From: CAYLJO01 sp964383905
Lineage (GTDB): Bacteria; Acidobacteriota; Blastocatellia; Pyrinomonadales; Pyrinomonadaceae
Reading direction: 5' to 3'
DNA: 30,754 nucleotides
NCBI GenBank assembly: GCA_964383905.1
Contig: CAYLJO010000053.1
Span: 1 to 30,754, forward strand
Position numbers and translations under genes: made by a program. The notes below the pieces were generated by a model. That model was not told the DNA's origin. It saw nothing but the letters and a program-made list of their open reading frames with translations, and ran no database searches. This document shows positions 6,677 through 14,472 of this stretch, one piece after another. How positions within the stretch are numbered: position 1 is the stretch's first letter; each line of letters begins with the position of its first letter.

Positions 6677-8533
6677 TTGCTGAGAGGCATCTTTCGCACC
6701 AAGAACCTTGACGACATTTTGGCGGCGGCCGGCGGCCCACAGTTTTCGCTGAAGCGCACCCTCGGCGCGTTCAACGTGACGCTTCTGGGCATCGGCGCGA
6801 TCATCGGCGCGGGCATCTTCGCGACGATTGGCACGGCCGCCGCCGGCGATTCAATGCGGCCGGGCGCCGGCCCGTCGCTGATGCTCTCTTTTGTCATTAC
6901 GGCCGTCGTCTGCGCGTTCACCGCGCTCTGTTACGCGGAGTTCGCGTCGATGGTCCCGATCTCCGGCTCGGCCTACACCTACTCTTACGCGACGCTGGGA
7001 GAAATCGTGGCCTGGATCATCGGCTGGGATTTAATCATCGAGTACGCCGTCGGCAATGTCGCGGTCGCCATCAGTTGGGCCAACTATTTCCGCACGCTGC
7101 TGGAGAATTTGGGCATCAAGATTCCACTCTGGCTGGCCACAGATTATCGTACGGCGGCCCAGTTAGCCAAAAACAATCCGGCTTTGTATGCGAGCGCCTT
7201 CGGCCCCGCGCCCCACATCTTCGGCCACCCCGTGATCTTCAATCTGCTCGCGTTCGGCATCGTCGCCTTGATCACCGTCGTGCTCGTCTGGGGCATACGC
7301 GAATCCGCCGGCTTTAACGCGGTGATGGTTGGGATCAAAATCCTCGTGCTGCTGTTCTTCATCGTCATCGCGCTCTATTTTGTTTCGCCGTCGAAGATGG
7401 TGTCCAACTGGCACCCGTTCCAACCCCGAGGCTGGGGCGGGACGCTCGCGGCGGCGGCCGTCGTCTTTTTCGCCTACATCGGGTTCGACGCCGTTTCGAC
7501 CGTGGCCGAGGAGACCAAGAACCCGAGCCGCGACCTGCCCATCGGCATCATTGCGTCGCTCATCATCTGCACGATCTTTTATGTGGTCGTCGCCGCCGTC
7601 TTCACGGGCCTGATCCCTTACAGCGAGCTCGTCCAGCGCCTCTCCAGCGAGCAGGCCGAGCCGCTCACCATGGCGCTCGATCATGTCGCGCCGCAGGCGA
7701 CGTGGGCCAGTTCCATCGTTGCGCTCGGCTCGGTGGTGGCGCATACGGCCGTGCTGCTGGTCTTTCAGTTGGGTCAGCCACGCATCTTCTTTTCGATGGC
7801 GCGCGACGGCCTCCTGCCGTCCGTCTTCGCCAGCGTCCACCCTAAATTTAAGACGCCTCATGTGACGACGATCCTGACGGGCGTCCTCGTCGGCGGCGTC
7901 GCCGCCGTCGCCAGTATAGACGAGATGGTAGATCTGACGAACATCGGAACGCTCTTCGCTTTCGTGCTCGTCTGCGCGGGCATTATTATTCTACGTTATA
8001 AAGAACCGAATCGGCACAGACCTTTCCGCGTCCCGCTCGGCGCGTGGCTCCTCCCATCGCTCGGCGTCATCTCCTGTCTGTTCCTGATGTATTACCTGCC
8101 GCCTTCGTCGTGGTGGCGTTTTATCGGCTGGCTGATGCTCGGGCTCTCAATCTACCTGTCATACGGCTATACGCGCAGTGCCATCGGGCAGCAGATCGGA
8201 CGCCCGATACGCGCCTCATTCGCGCTCAAACTGGCCGCGATCGGTTTTCTCCTGGTGGCCATTGGCCTCTTCGCCATCCCTCACGACGCCGGCCCCGGTC
8301 AGCTTGTAGCCGCGGCTAGGACCGGCCCTTCTGAATTTACACGGCTGACCTCAACGTCGAAGGGATTCGGAAATCTCCTCGGCGAATCGCTCACGAGCTC
8401 AGGTGTGCGTGCCTTTGTCGGCCTATTATTTATCGTGCTCGGCCTCATCTCGGGCGTCATCGGATCGGTCGTCGGCACTTCGCAACAGGAAGGAGGTGGA
8501 CTCAGCCGCGGAGGACGGGGAGGAAAGGCTTGA
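6677..8533 (+). CDS. APC-superfamily amino-acid permease (cationic amino-acid transporter type)
   Basis: This is an inner-membrane amino-acid transporter of the YfnA/CAT branch, with about 12-14 membrane spans in 618 residues. Family marks are FRTKNLDDIL and SLKRTLGAFNVTLLGIGAII at the N-terminus, the substrate-loop motif GAGIF in helix 1, the conserved FFAYIGFDAVSTVAEETKNP region in mid-protein, and PRIFFSMARDGLLP further on. The C-terminus adds two spans and a Gly-rich tail. The usual first codon in this frame (TTG 6593) lies in the inverted repeat; TTG 6677 with GGAG at 6665-6668 gives the family's normal N-terminus and is preferred. The gene stands alone and is convergent with a small membrane-protein gene. 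The exact substrate is not visible. Confidence 0.9.
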   Translation: MLRGIFRTKNLDDILAAAGGPQFSLKRTLGAFNVTLLGIGAIIGAGIFATIGTAAAGDSMRPGAGPSLMLSFVITAVVCAFTALCYAEFASMVPISGSAYTYSYATLGEIVAWIIGWDLIIEYAVGNVAVAISWANYFRTLLENLGIKIPLWLATDYRTAAQLAKNNPALYASAFGPAPHIFGHPVIFNLLAFGIVALITVVLVWGIRESAGFNAVMVGIKILVLLFFIVIALYFVSPSKMVSNWHPFQPRGWGGTLAAAAVVFFAYIGFDAVSTVAEETKNPSRDLPIGIIASLIICTIFYVVVAAVFTGLIPYSELVQRLSSEQAEPLTMALDHVAPQATWASSIVALGSVVAHTAVLLVFQLGQPRIFFSMARDGLLPSVFASVHPKFKTPHVTTILTGVLVGGVAAVASIDEMVDLTNIGTLFAFVLVCAGIIILRYKEPNRHRPFRVPLGAWLLPSLGVISCLFLMYYLPPSSWWRFIGWLMLGLSIYLSYGYTRSAIGQQIGRPIRASFALKLAAIGFLLVAIGLFAIPHDAGPGQLVAAARTGPSEFTRLTSTSKGFGNLLGESLTSSGVRAFVGLLFIVLGLISGVIGSVVGTSQQEGGGLSRGGRGGKA

Positions 8534-8589
8534 TGAATTCAGCCCTGCCGTTAGTCGCCCGCTGACGACTGATTGTGACTTTCCGGTAC

Positions 8590-8994
8590 TTACCTGCGCA
8601 CATCGCTCTCGTGCGACCGCAGCGAGCGCGCAACCAATCCGACGCCACCGGCGAGCATCGTGAGCATCATCAACGTACTGAAGAGGCTTGTCGGCAGAAA
8701 ATAGATGTGTAGATTCATTATGATCCCGGTGAAGATAATCACGATCCCGACGAATAGCAGCAGCCAGCCTAAAACGGATCTGCCGTTGAAGAACAGGAGG
8801 CCGATGCCGATGACCAGAGGGACCAGGGTGAGGCCGAAAGCATTGTAGCCCCAAAATGACCAGAAGCCGCTGGCCACGACCACCCGGCTGATCAGCAGAT
8901 ACGCCCCGGCGACGGCCAGCGCCAGCCCGGCAAAGAATCCCCCCAACCCGCCCGGGGTACCACCCACGCCTCGAAATCTCGCTTCATCTTCCAT
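8590..8994 (-). CDS. Small four-span membrane protein, unknown
   Basis: The 134 residues contain four hydrophobic helices (about 17-38, 48-68, 73-93 and 99-122), with a short charged N-terminus (MEDEARFRG) and an Arg-rich C-terminal tail (RSLRSHESDVRR) likely to face the cytoplasm. I recognise no family motif; small proteins of this shape are common as orphan genes. The Shine-Dalgarno box before ATG 8994 is weak. It is convergent with the permease, leaving 56 bp between the two stops. Confidence 0.6.
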   Translation of the reverse strand: MEDEARFRGVGGTPGGLGGFFAGLALAVAGAYLLISRVVVASGFWSFWGYNAFGLTLVPLVIGIGLLFFNGRSVLGWLLLFVGIVIIFTGIIMNLHIYFLPTSLFSTLMMLTMLAGGVGLVARSLRSHESDVRR

Positions 8995-9100
8995 TGCTTC
9001 GTCTCACTTAAGGCAATCGAATATCCTTCAAGAAAGCCCCACCAGTTAAATACGCTTCGAACCACCACAAAGTTCAACCCCCCGCCGGCCCGGACCCGTA

Positions 9101-9232
9101 TTTAGAGCGCTTGGCGATAGCCTGTATGGAGGAGTCATCATTAATCAGCGGGGGCTACTAACATCTATTTCAAATTTATTCGCTTTTCCTCTGTGAACCT
9201 CTGTGCCCTGCAGTGGTTCAAATCGCCTCCCC
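9101..9232. repeat. Dispersed intergenic repeat, copy A
   Basis: This stretch aligns over its whole length with 25120-25260. Shared blocks include GTATGGAGGAGTCATCA, AATCAGCGGGGGCTACT and the CTCTGTG...GTGGTTCA tail, with small substitutions and indels. No ORF is supported in it. The surrounding gap 8995-9342 holds nothing else I can name. Confidence 0.75.
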
Positions 9233-9342
9233 CATACCTCCAAGTGAGATATGCTCTATTGGGCCGGATTGAGAGAAATTGCCATCCTGTGAGGAGTTAC
9301 GGGCGCCGGGCCCGAGGGCCGCCGGCAGGTTACAAAAGATGA

Positions 9343-9371
9343 TTGTACATAGGATGCGCTTGGGTTATTAT
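9343..9371 (+). promoter_or_regulatory. Sigma70-type promoter for the CstA-family gene
   Basis: TTGTAC (9343-9348) and TATTAT (9366-9371) are separated by 17 bp. Transcription from here would give a leader of about 210 nt before the start codon at 9590. Confidence 0.5.
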
Positions 9372-9438
9372 CTCCTCAGTCTCGCGTTTCGTTACTGATT
9401 CGTATCTCTAGATACCAGCCGAATCATTCTGGGCCAAG

Positions 9439-9516
9439 GAGGTGAAGACGCCTCACAGCGGAAGGCAAGCGCCTGTGGCTGAATAGTACCTGCGAAGCAG
9501 TGCGCCGCTTCGCAGG
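9439..9516 (+). ncRNA. Hairpin-rich 5' leader of the CstA-family gene (candidate cis-regulatory RNA)
   Basis: Three hairpins follow one another: GAGGTG-AAGA-CGCCTC (9439-9454), a CACAG/CTGTG helix (9454-9477) and a perfect 10-bp stem CCTGCGAAGC/GCTTCGCAGG (9489-9516). None is followed by a T-run, so they are not simple terminators. I could not match the leader to a riboswitch class that I know. Confidence 0.35.
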
Positions 9517-9589
9517 CCGTCCCGCCAATCGAAGTGTTCCGGTCTCACGCTGCGAGGAGGTGACCGCACTTAACAAAGGAGGTTTTGAG

Positions 9590-11644
9590 ATGAAAATCTG
9601 GTCGACGATTTTGATTCTCGTAGCAATCCCTGTCGTCGTGGCTGGTGGCGTTGCGATGTCCGGGAAGCCGATGAACGCCGCCATCGTAACCATTCTTGGC
9701 GCGGTGATGATCTATCTCGCCTACAATTTATACGCGCGCCGGATCGACCGAGACGTCATTCAGCCCGATGCGAAAAGAGCCACACCCGCGAAGCTTTACC
9801 TGGACGGCGTCGATTTTATGCCGACCAGTCGCAACGTGCTCTACGGGTATCACTTTAAATCCATCGCGGCCGCCGGCCCGATCGTCGGCGTGATCACCGC
9901 CGCCAGCCTCTGGGGCTGGCTCCCTTCTATCCTCTGGCTCATTATCGGTGTCACCTTTATCGGCTGGGCCAGCGACTATTCCGCGATCATGGTGGCCGTG
10001 CGCAACGACGGCAACTCGCTGTCGGCGATCGCTCACCGGCTGATCTCACCGCGCACGCGCACGATCCTCTTCGTGTTCATCTTCTTCTACCTGCTGCTGG
10101 TCGCCGGGGCCTTCATCGGTATCCTGGCCGGCATTCTTGACCCGCGCGCCGACGTCCCCTTCGGCATTTTTATGCTCGCGGTGATGGGGCTCCTGGTCGG
10201 TCAGATGCTTTACCGGTGGAAAATGGATCTCATCCTCGTGACGGCGGTCGCGGTCCTCATTACGCTCGGTTCAATGGCGATCGGCGCAATGGGCGCGGGA
10301 CCGAAGCAGGGCACCGGCGCCGACGGCAAGCTGGCCACCGCCCTGGCATTTAACGGCCCCGTCAATGCCGCCGTGGAGGGGATCGACAATGCGATTAACA
10401 GGATCACCGGCGGGAACCCTCTTTACACAGTGGTTGATCCGACCCGCGCCGACCCGCGCCTGGCCGCGACGACGGTAAATCCTCAAGGTAAAGTAGTCCC
10501 GAAGTATGCGGACGCGAACGGAGCGATCAAAATGCTGCCGTCATTTATCTTCTGGTGTCTGTTCCTCTTCGTCTTCTCATACCTCGGCACGATTCTGCCG
10601 ATCTGGCGCTTCGCTCAACCGGTCAACTACATCGGCTTCTGGGTCACATTACTGACGATCGGCCTCTCTGCCGTCGGGGCGGTCGTGGGTGGACTGCAAG
10701 GCCTCATGGGCAACGCGGAGGTGATGAAAGCTGTCACCTTCCAGACGAAGGTCTTCGCCGGCTGGATGCCGGTCACTCAAGTCAAAGACGCGGCCGGCAA
10801 CTTCCTGCAAGCCGTCCCGGCGATTCAGCCGATCTGGCCGATGCTGTTTGTGACGATCGCGTGCGGCGCTATTTCCGGCTGGCATGCGCTGATCGGCTCG
10901 ACCGGCACTTCGCGTCAGTTGGAATATGAGACCGATGCCCTGCCGGTGGGCGGCGGCGCGATGTTTAGCGAGAACGCGCTGGGCCTCTTGTCGTTAATCG
11001 CGGTCTCAATTACGGGTCTTGCAGGTGGTGGAGCATTCGCCACCGGCGTGGGCAAACTGCTCGGGATCGTCTCGTTCGGCGCAATCCCGCTTGCCTATGG
11101 CACTGCACTCGGCTTTGGTGCGTTCGTCGTTATCGTCTTGACCGTCGTCCAGCTCGTCTTCCGCTTGATGCGCGTCACCCTGACCGAGTGGCTCGGCGAA
11201 ACCTGGGTCGGGTTTAAGAACCCGCACATCTCCACGATCATGTCGATGGTCCTGACGCTGCTTCTGGTGTTAAGCGGCACGTGGATCTACCTGTGGCAGC
11301 TATTCGGCGCGTCGAATCAATTGATGGCCGCCTTGAGCCTGCTCATCGTCACACTCTGGTTGCGCTCGAGCGGCCGTAACCCCGCGTACGCGCTGTACCC
11401 GATGCTCTTTATGTACATAACTACGATGGCGGCGACGCTCGTCACGGCTTACAACTTGTATGCGAGCATCCTGTCGAACCCGAGGATCGCGGCGCAGCCG
11501 ATCAATACTATCGGCGCGGTGGCGATGATTATCACGGCCGTTTTGCTCTTCATCGCCGCGGCCATGATTGCCTACGACGGTTGGACGGCTTGGAAGAGGA
11601 TGAGTACAAAGGTGGAGGTCGCGCCGGCCACCGCCTCTGACTAG
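9590..11644 (+). CDS. cstA: CstA-family carbon-starvation / peptide-pyruvate transporter
   Basis: This is an inner-membrane transporter of 684 residues with about 16-18 spans. Family marks are the N-terminal YNLYARRIDRDV and TPAKLYLDGVDFMPTSRNVLYGYHFKSIAAAGPIVG region, and the conserved 'ACGAISGWHALIGSTGTSRQLE'-type segment in mid-protein. CstA proteins take up peptides or pyruvate during carbon limitation. The start is ATG 9590, with a strong AAGGAGG box 7 nt upstream; the frame is open to 9500, but that part belongs to the leader. A soluble loop near residues 245-300 (GAGPKQGTGADG...NAINRITGGNPLYTVVDP) is somewhat long. It is monocistronic, with a promoter at 9343 and a structured leader that suggests post-transcriptional control. 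Confidence 0.9.
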   Translation: MKIWSTILILVAIPVVVAGGVAMSGKPMNAAIVTILGAVMIYLAYNLYARRIDRDVIQPDAKRATPAKLYLDGVDFMPTSRNVLYGYHFKSIAAAGPIVGVITAASLWGWLPSILWLIIGVTFIGWASDYSAIMVAVRNDGNSLSAIAHRLISPRTRTILFVFIFFYLLLVAGAFIGILAGILDPRADVPFGIFMLAVMGLLVGQMLYRWKMDLILVTAVAVLITLGSMAIGAMGAGPKQGTGADGKLATALAFNGPVNAAVEGIDNAINRITGGNPLYTVVDPTRADPRLAATTVNPQGKVVPKYADANGAIKMLPSFIFWCLFLFVFSYLGTILPIWRFAQPVNYIGFWVTLLTIGLSAVGAVVGGLQGLMGNAEVMKAVTFQTKVFAGWMPVTQVKDAAGNFLQAVPAIQPIWPMLFVTIACGAISGWHALIGSTGTSRQLEYETDALPVGGGAMFSENALGLLSLIAVSITGLAGGGAFATGVGKLLGIVSFGAIPLAYGTALGFGAFVVIVLTVVQLVFRLMRVTLTEWLGETWVGFKNPHISTIMSMVLTLLLVLSGTWIYLWQLFGASNQLMAALSLLIVTLWLRSSGRNPAYALYPMLFMYITTMAATLVTAYNLYASILSNPRIAAQPINTIGAVAMIITAVLLFIAAAMIAYDGWTAWKRMSTKVEVAPATASD

Positions 11645-11837
11645 AACCCGCCACCGGCCTTCGATTGCACCCCTTTACGGGCTTCAGGTGGACGGCAGAG
11701 AAAAGATCACCGTTCTCGATTTTAACCGCGCCGGAGAGCTGATCGATCGACGGCTCACGGCTCTATAGCAGATGGCGATTGGGTGACACCTGTGTTCTAT
11801 GTGTCTCCGTGGTGAGGCTCCGGCTTAGTGCTTCGGC

Positions 11838-12527
11838 TTATCCTTTCGTCTCCGCCCGCCGGCTTTTGGTCTCCGATGGGTAAAGCCGCTCGGCGATGCG
11901 TTGCAGCGTTTCAAAGATGTGCCGTGCCGACAGGCCCTTGATGTCGGTCAGTGCCCACTGTGCTTCCAGGTTAGGCACGGCGTGGTGAATTGCCAGGCGT
12001 ATCGGTGAGGAGCCGGGCAGCGCCGCGAGATCTAACAGCTCTGGCGCAGCCTGAATTCCTTCGTCCCTTTCGGCATAGGCGACAAGTGGTGACCGGGGCG
12101 TCGCCGCCGCCGGCCGCCAGCCCCTGCTTTTGACCGCTTGCTCGACGCCGCGTGTGGACCACGCCCGCCGGTCTAAAGCTTCCAGTTCGAAGTCCGGCAT
12201 CGTGCGCAATTGACCGCGCACGATCAGGAAGTCGCGCCGGCCGCGGGCACGAAAAAACCACCAGAGGAAGGGCACGTCGCGAGGCTCAAGAACGATAAAA
12301 ACTTCGACCTGCCGAAAGGGGGCCTTGGCCTGCTGGACTTTGAGCTCGACGACCGACGATCCGAGCCAGCGCATCGTTGTTTTCTCGCCCGCTAGAGTCA
12401 AGCCGTCCTGCAGCCACCGCAGCATGTCGTTGCCCTTGCGCACGTTCAGTTGTGTGCCGATGGCATACCAGCCAAGAAAAATCAGAATACCGATGACAGA
12501 AAGCCCGAAGCCGAGTGTGTTAGACAT
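11838..12527 (-). CDS. Membrane-anchored hypothetical protein, 229 aa
   Basis: One N-terminal membrane helix (about 5-25, LGFGLSVIGILIFLGWYAIG) is followed by a soluble domain of about 200 residues containing a strand-rich part (WLGSSVVELKVQQAKAP...VEVFIVLEPRD) and an Arg-rich helical tail. No known family is recognised. The N-in membrane anchor, with no cleavable signal motif, would place the domain either outside or inside depending on topology; I cannot decide. ATG 12527 is a plausible start. It is divergent from the small-protein/ArsA operon and probably shares the intergenic region with its promoter. The gap before it (11645-11837) contains another GTGTCTCCGTGGTGAG-type short repeat. Confidence 0.6.
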   Translation of the reverse strand: MSNTLGFGLSVIGILIFLGWYAIGTQLNVRKGNDMLRWLQDGLTLAGEKTTMRWLGSSVVELKVQQAKAPFRQVEVFIVLEPRDVPFLWWFFRARGRRDFLIVRGQLRTMPDFELEALDRRAWSTRGVEQAVKSRGWRPAAATPRSPLVAYAERDEGIQAAPELLDLAALPGSSPIRLAIHHAVPNLEAQWALTDIKGLSARHIFETLQRIAERLYPSETKSRRAETKG

Positions 12528-12585
12528 GGCACCGATCCTTGCCGGTAAATTCTGAGGAGGTGGATAATAACATAAGGGCTGATCG

Positions 12586-12613
12586 TTGACAGTAGACGCC
12601 CCGGTGATATGAT
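12586..12613 (+). promoter_or_regulatory. Sigma70 promoter of the small-protein/ArsA-like operon
   Basis: A perfect TTGACA (12586-12591) is followed after 16 bp by TATGAT (12608-12613). It lies 90 bp before the first gene (ATG 12704) and is the best promoter match in the window. Confidence 0.65.
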
Positions 12614-12703
12614 GGCGGAGCCCCCGCCGAACGACAGTGTCGGCGTAAGTTACCGCCGCTTATCAACCTGTGACGGAAGCACCACTTTGATTGGAGTGTT
12701 CTG

Positions 12704-13009
12704 ATGGCCGACCCGATCACGGAACCGGATCTGTCTCGTTTAAGTAAGCTGTTGGCCGCCATCCGCGAGTTCGTCTACGGGATGAGCGGGCTGGAATTTG
12801 AACGTCACGCCGTGGAGATGCGGGCTTCGCTCGAAACGGTCTTTATGGCGCTGACGCTGGGCGATATGCTGGGACTGCCGATCATTCCGCCGATCTATTC
12901 GCTGCGGATCCTCCCCTATGTCGTTCCCGGCATCACCACGTGGAAGAGGCGTGTGCTGCGCGAGCGCGAATTCGCGGACAGCGAGGCATTCGATCTTCAC
13001 GGGATTTAG
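12704..13009 (+). CDS. Small conserved protein of an ArsA-linked paralogous pair, copy 1
   Basis: The protein has 101 residues and is clearly paralogous to the next gene. Shared positions include YGM, R-S-E-F, L-GD-GPI-PP-YSLR-LPYVVP-I-TWKRR-LRE. The middle (about 45-75) is hydrophobic and holds one or two short membrane-like helices broken by a Pro-Pro turn, then a basic stretch (WKRRVLRERE). The family is unknown to me. It sits at the head of an operon that continues with copy 2 and two ArsA/Get3-like ATPases, so a role as membrane partner or client of the ATPases is an inference from context. The start ATG 12704 follows GGAG at 8 nt. Confidence 0.7.
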   Translation: MADPITEPDLSRLSKLLAAIREFVYGMSGLEFERHAVEMRASLETVFMALTLGDMLGLPIIPPIYSLRILPYVVPGITTWKRRVLREREFADSEAFDLHGI

Positions 13010-13112
13010 AAGATCTTCGAGGCCGGGAGTCAACCCTTGATCGAGCGGAGCAAGCGCGCCCCGGTCATAATAAGCCCCGAACGGAATTGAGAGTTAGCCT
13101 GGAGGAGAAGTT

Positions 13113-13379
13113 ATGACGGACGAAGAGAAACGCGGATTCTTTGCCAAGATGAAAGAGATACTGTACGGCATGGCAGCGCACGACATGTCACGCTACGCCA
13201 TTCGCTCGCGTGCCAGTATGGAGCACCTCTTTATTTTGATCACCATGGGCGACTTGATCGGCGTCCCGATTCTGCCGCCCTATTACTCGCTGCGGCTGCT
13301 GCCGTATGTCGTGCCCAACATCGCCACCTGGAAGCGGCGGATGCTGCGCGAAAAAGATATTTCCGACGCCATGTTCTAA
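13113..13379 (+). CDS. Small conserved protein of an ArsA-linked paralogous pair, copy 2
   Basis: The 88 residues share the core of copy 1: ASMEHLFILITMGDLIGVPI, LPPYYSLRLLPYVVPNI and TWKRRMLREKDISD. The charged N-terminus (MTDEEKRGFFAKMKE) differs. The hydrophobic stretch near residues 33-66 could insert in or lie on a membrane. The start ATG 13113 has a strong GGAGGAG box. It is 103 bp after copy 1 and 90 bp before the first ATPase. The function is unknown; duplication together with duplicated ATPases suggests one subunit pair per ATPase. Confidence 0.72.
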   Translation: MTDEEKRGFFAKMKEILYGMAAHDMSRYAIRSRASMEHLFILITMGDLIGVPILPPYYSLRLLPYVVPNIATWKRRMLREKDISDAMF

Positions 13380-13386
13380 ATTCAAG

Positions 13387-13468
13387 TCCAGAGAGTCTAG
13401 AGAGTCTATTTGTCTTTGGTCTCCTGGACTCTCCAGACTCCAGACTCTCCGGAATCTCCAGACTCTTT
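13387..13468. repeat. Short GAGAGTCTA / GACTCTCCAGACTC repeat tract
   Basis: The spacer between copy 2 and the first ATPase consists of GAGAGTCTA units followed by reversed ACTCTCCAGACTC units, so the two halves are partly self-complementary and can fold back. It leaves no good Shine-Dalgarno box for ATG 13470, which may limit ATPase synthesis. Confidence 0.6.
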
Positions 13469-13469
13469 T

Positions 13470-14465
13470 ATGTCACTCAGAGAAACCTTCGAAACTAATA
13501 AAGATCGTCGATATATCATGTATGGTGGCAAGGGCGGCCTGGGCAAAACGACCTTTTCGGCCGCCACGGCCTACTGGCTGGCCCAGCAGGGCCATAAGGT
13601 GCTCGTTTTCTCTGTCGATCCGCAGGCTTCGCTCAGCGATATTTTCCAGCGCGACATCTTCGGCAAGGGCGCGGTCAGGATCATGGACAATCTGTACGCC
13701 CAGGAGATCGACGCTGACTCGCACATCAAAGCCTACCAGGAAGAGATCCGCCATAAAATCCTTGATATGTACGGGTTCGATCAGGTGCCTGAAGAGATCG
13801 AAAACTACATTCAGGCGGCCTCGGCTGAGCCGGCGATGGAGGAATCGGCCATCTTTGATGCCGTCGTCGACATTGTCGTCAAGGGTGACTACGACTATTA
13901 CATCTACGACCTCGTCCCGCTCGGCCACGCGCTCTACTACCTCTCGATGGCGAAAGTCTACGACGAGTGGATCAATCGCATTACGAAATTGCGGGAGGAG
14001 ATGCGTGAGCACGAAGAGATGGTGGCGCGCATCAAGCGCGAGAAATTGACCGAGGAGGATCAGATCCTGCACGAGCTGCAATACATCAAGAACCGGATCA
14101 ATCAGTCCTCCAGCATCCTCACCGATAAGGAGAAGACCGCCTTCTTCTTCGTCGTGGTTCCGGAAGAGATGATCATCCTCGACACGGAAAAGGCGGCGCG
14201 GTTGTTCGCTAAATTTGATGTGCCCGTAGCAGGCTATGTCGTCAACCGCGTCTTGCCGGCCGAGCTGGCGCGGCAGGACATCCCCCCATACCTGCAGAAC
14301 CGGCTTAAGATGCAATCGCGCTACCTCGACGAAATCAAAAGCATTTTTGGCGCGCAGGTGGTTGCGCACGTGCCGGAGCTGGAGCGGGATGTCACCGGCT
14401 TGAAGATGATCGAGAAGTTGGCCGGCATTATGTACGGCGACATGTACGGCGACGGGAAAGCGTAG
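13470..14465 (+). CDS. ArsA/Get3-family ATPase, paralogue 1 (altered switch II)
   Basis: This is a deviant Walker ATPase of the ArsA/Get3 (SIMIBI) class, 331 residues. The P-loop GGKGGLGKTT (19-28) keeps both the signature Lys21 and Lys26. Switch I, VDPQASLSD (49-57), retains the catalytic Asp50. Switch II, normally DTAPTGHTLR, reads DLVPLGHALYYL here, so the Thr-Ala pair is lost. The C-terminal half keeps the FFFVVVPEEMIILDTEKAARLF and VAGYVVNRVLP segments of the family. There is only one ATPase domain, so it should work as a homo- or heterodimer. ATG 13470 is preferred over an in-frame TTG 13410 inside the repeat. The stop is 7 nt before the second ATPase start, so the two are co-translated. 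Confidence 0.85.
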   Translation: MSLRETFETNKDRRYIMYGGKGGLGKTTFSAATAYWLAQQGHKVLVFSVDPQASLSDIFQRDIFGKGAVRIMDNLYAQEIDADSHIKAYQEEIRHKILDMYGFDQVPEEIENYIQAASAEPAMEESAIFDAVVDIVVKGDYDYYIYDLVPLGHALYYLSMAKVYDEWINRITKLREEMREHEEMVARIKREKLTEEDQILHELQYIKNRINQSSSILTDKEKTAFFFVVVPEEMIILDTEKAARLFAKFDVPVAGYVVNRVLPAELARQDIPPYLQNRLKMQSRYLDEIKSIFGAQVVAHVPELERDVTGLKMIEKLAGIMYGDMYGDGKA

Positions 14466-14472
14466 AAAAATT

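Noticed and set aside
7163..7861. Minus-strand ORF of 232 codons opposite the permease.
   Set aside because: Shadow frame of a conserved membrane protein, highly charged with no domain.
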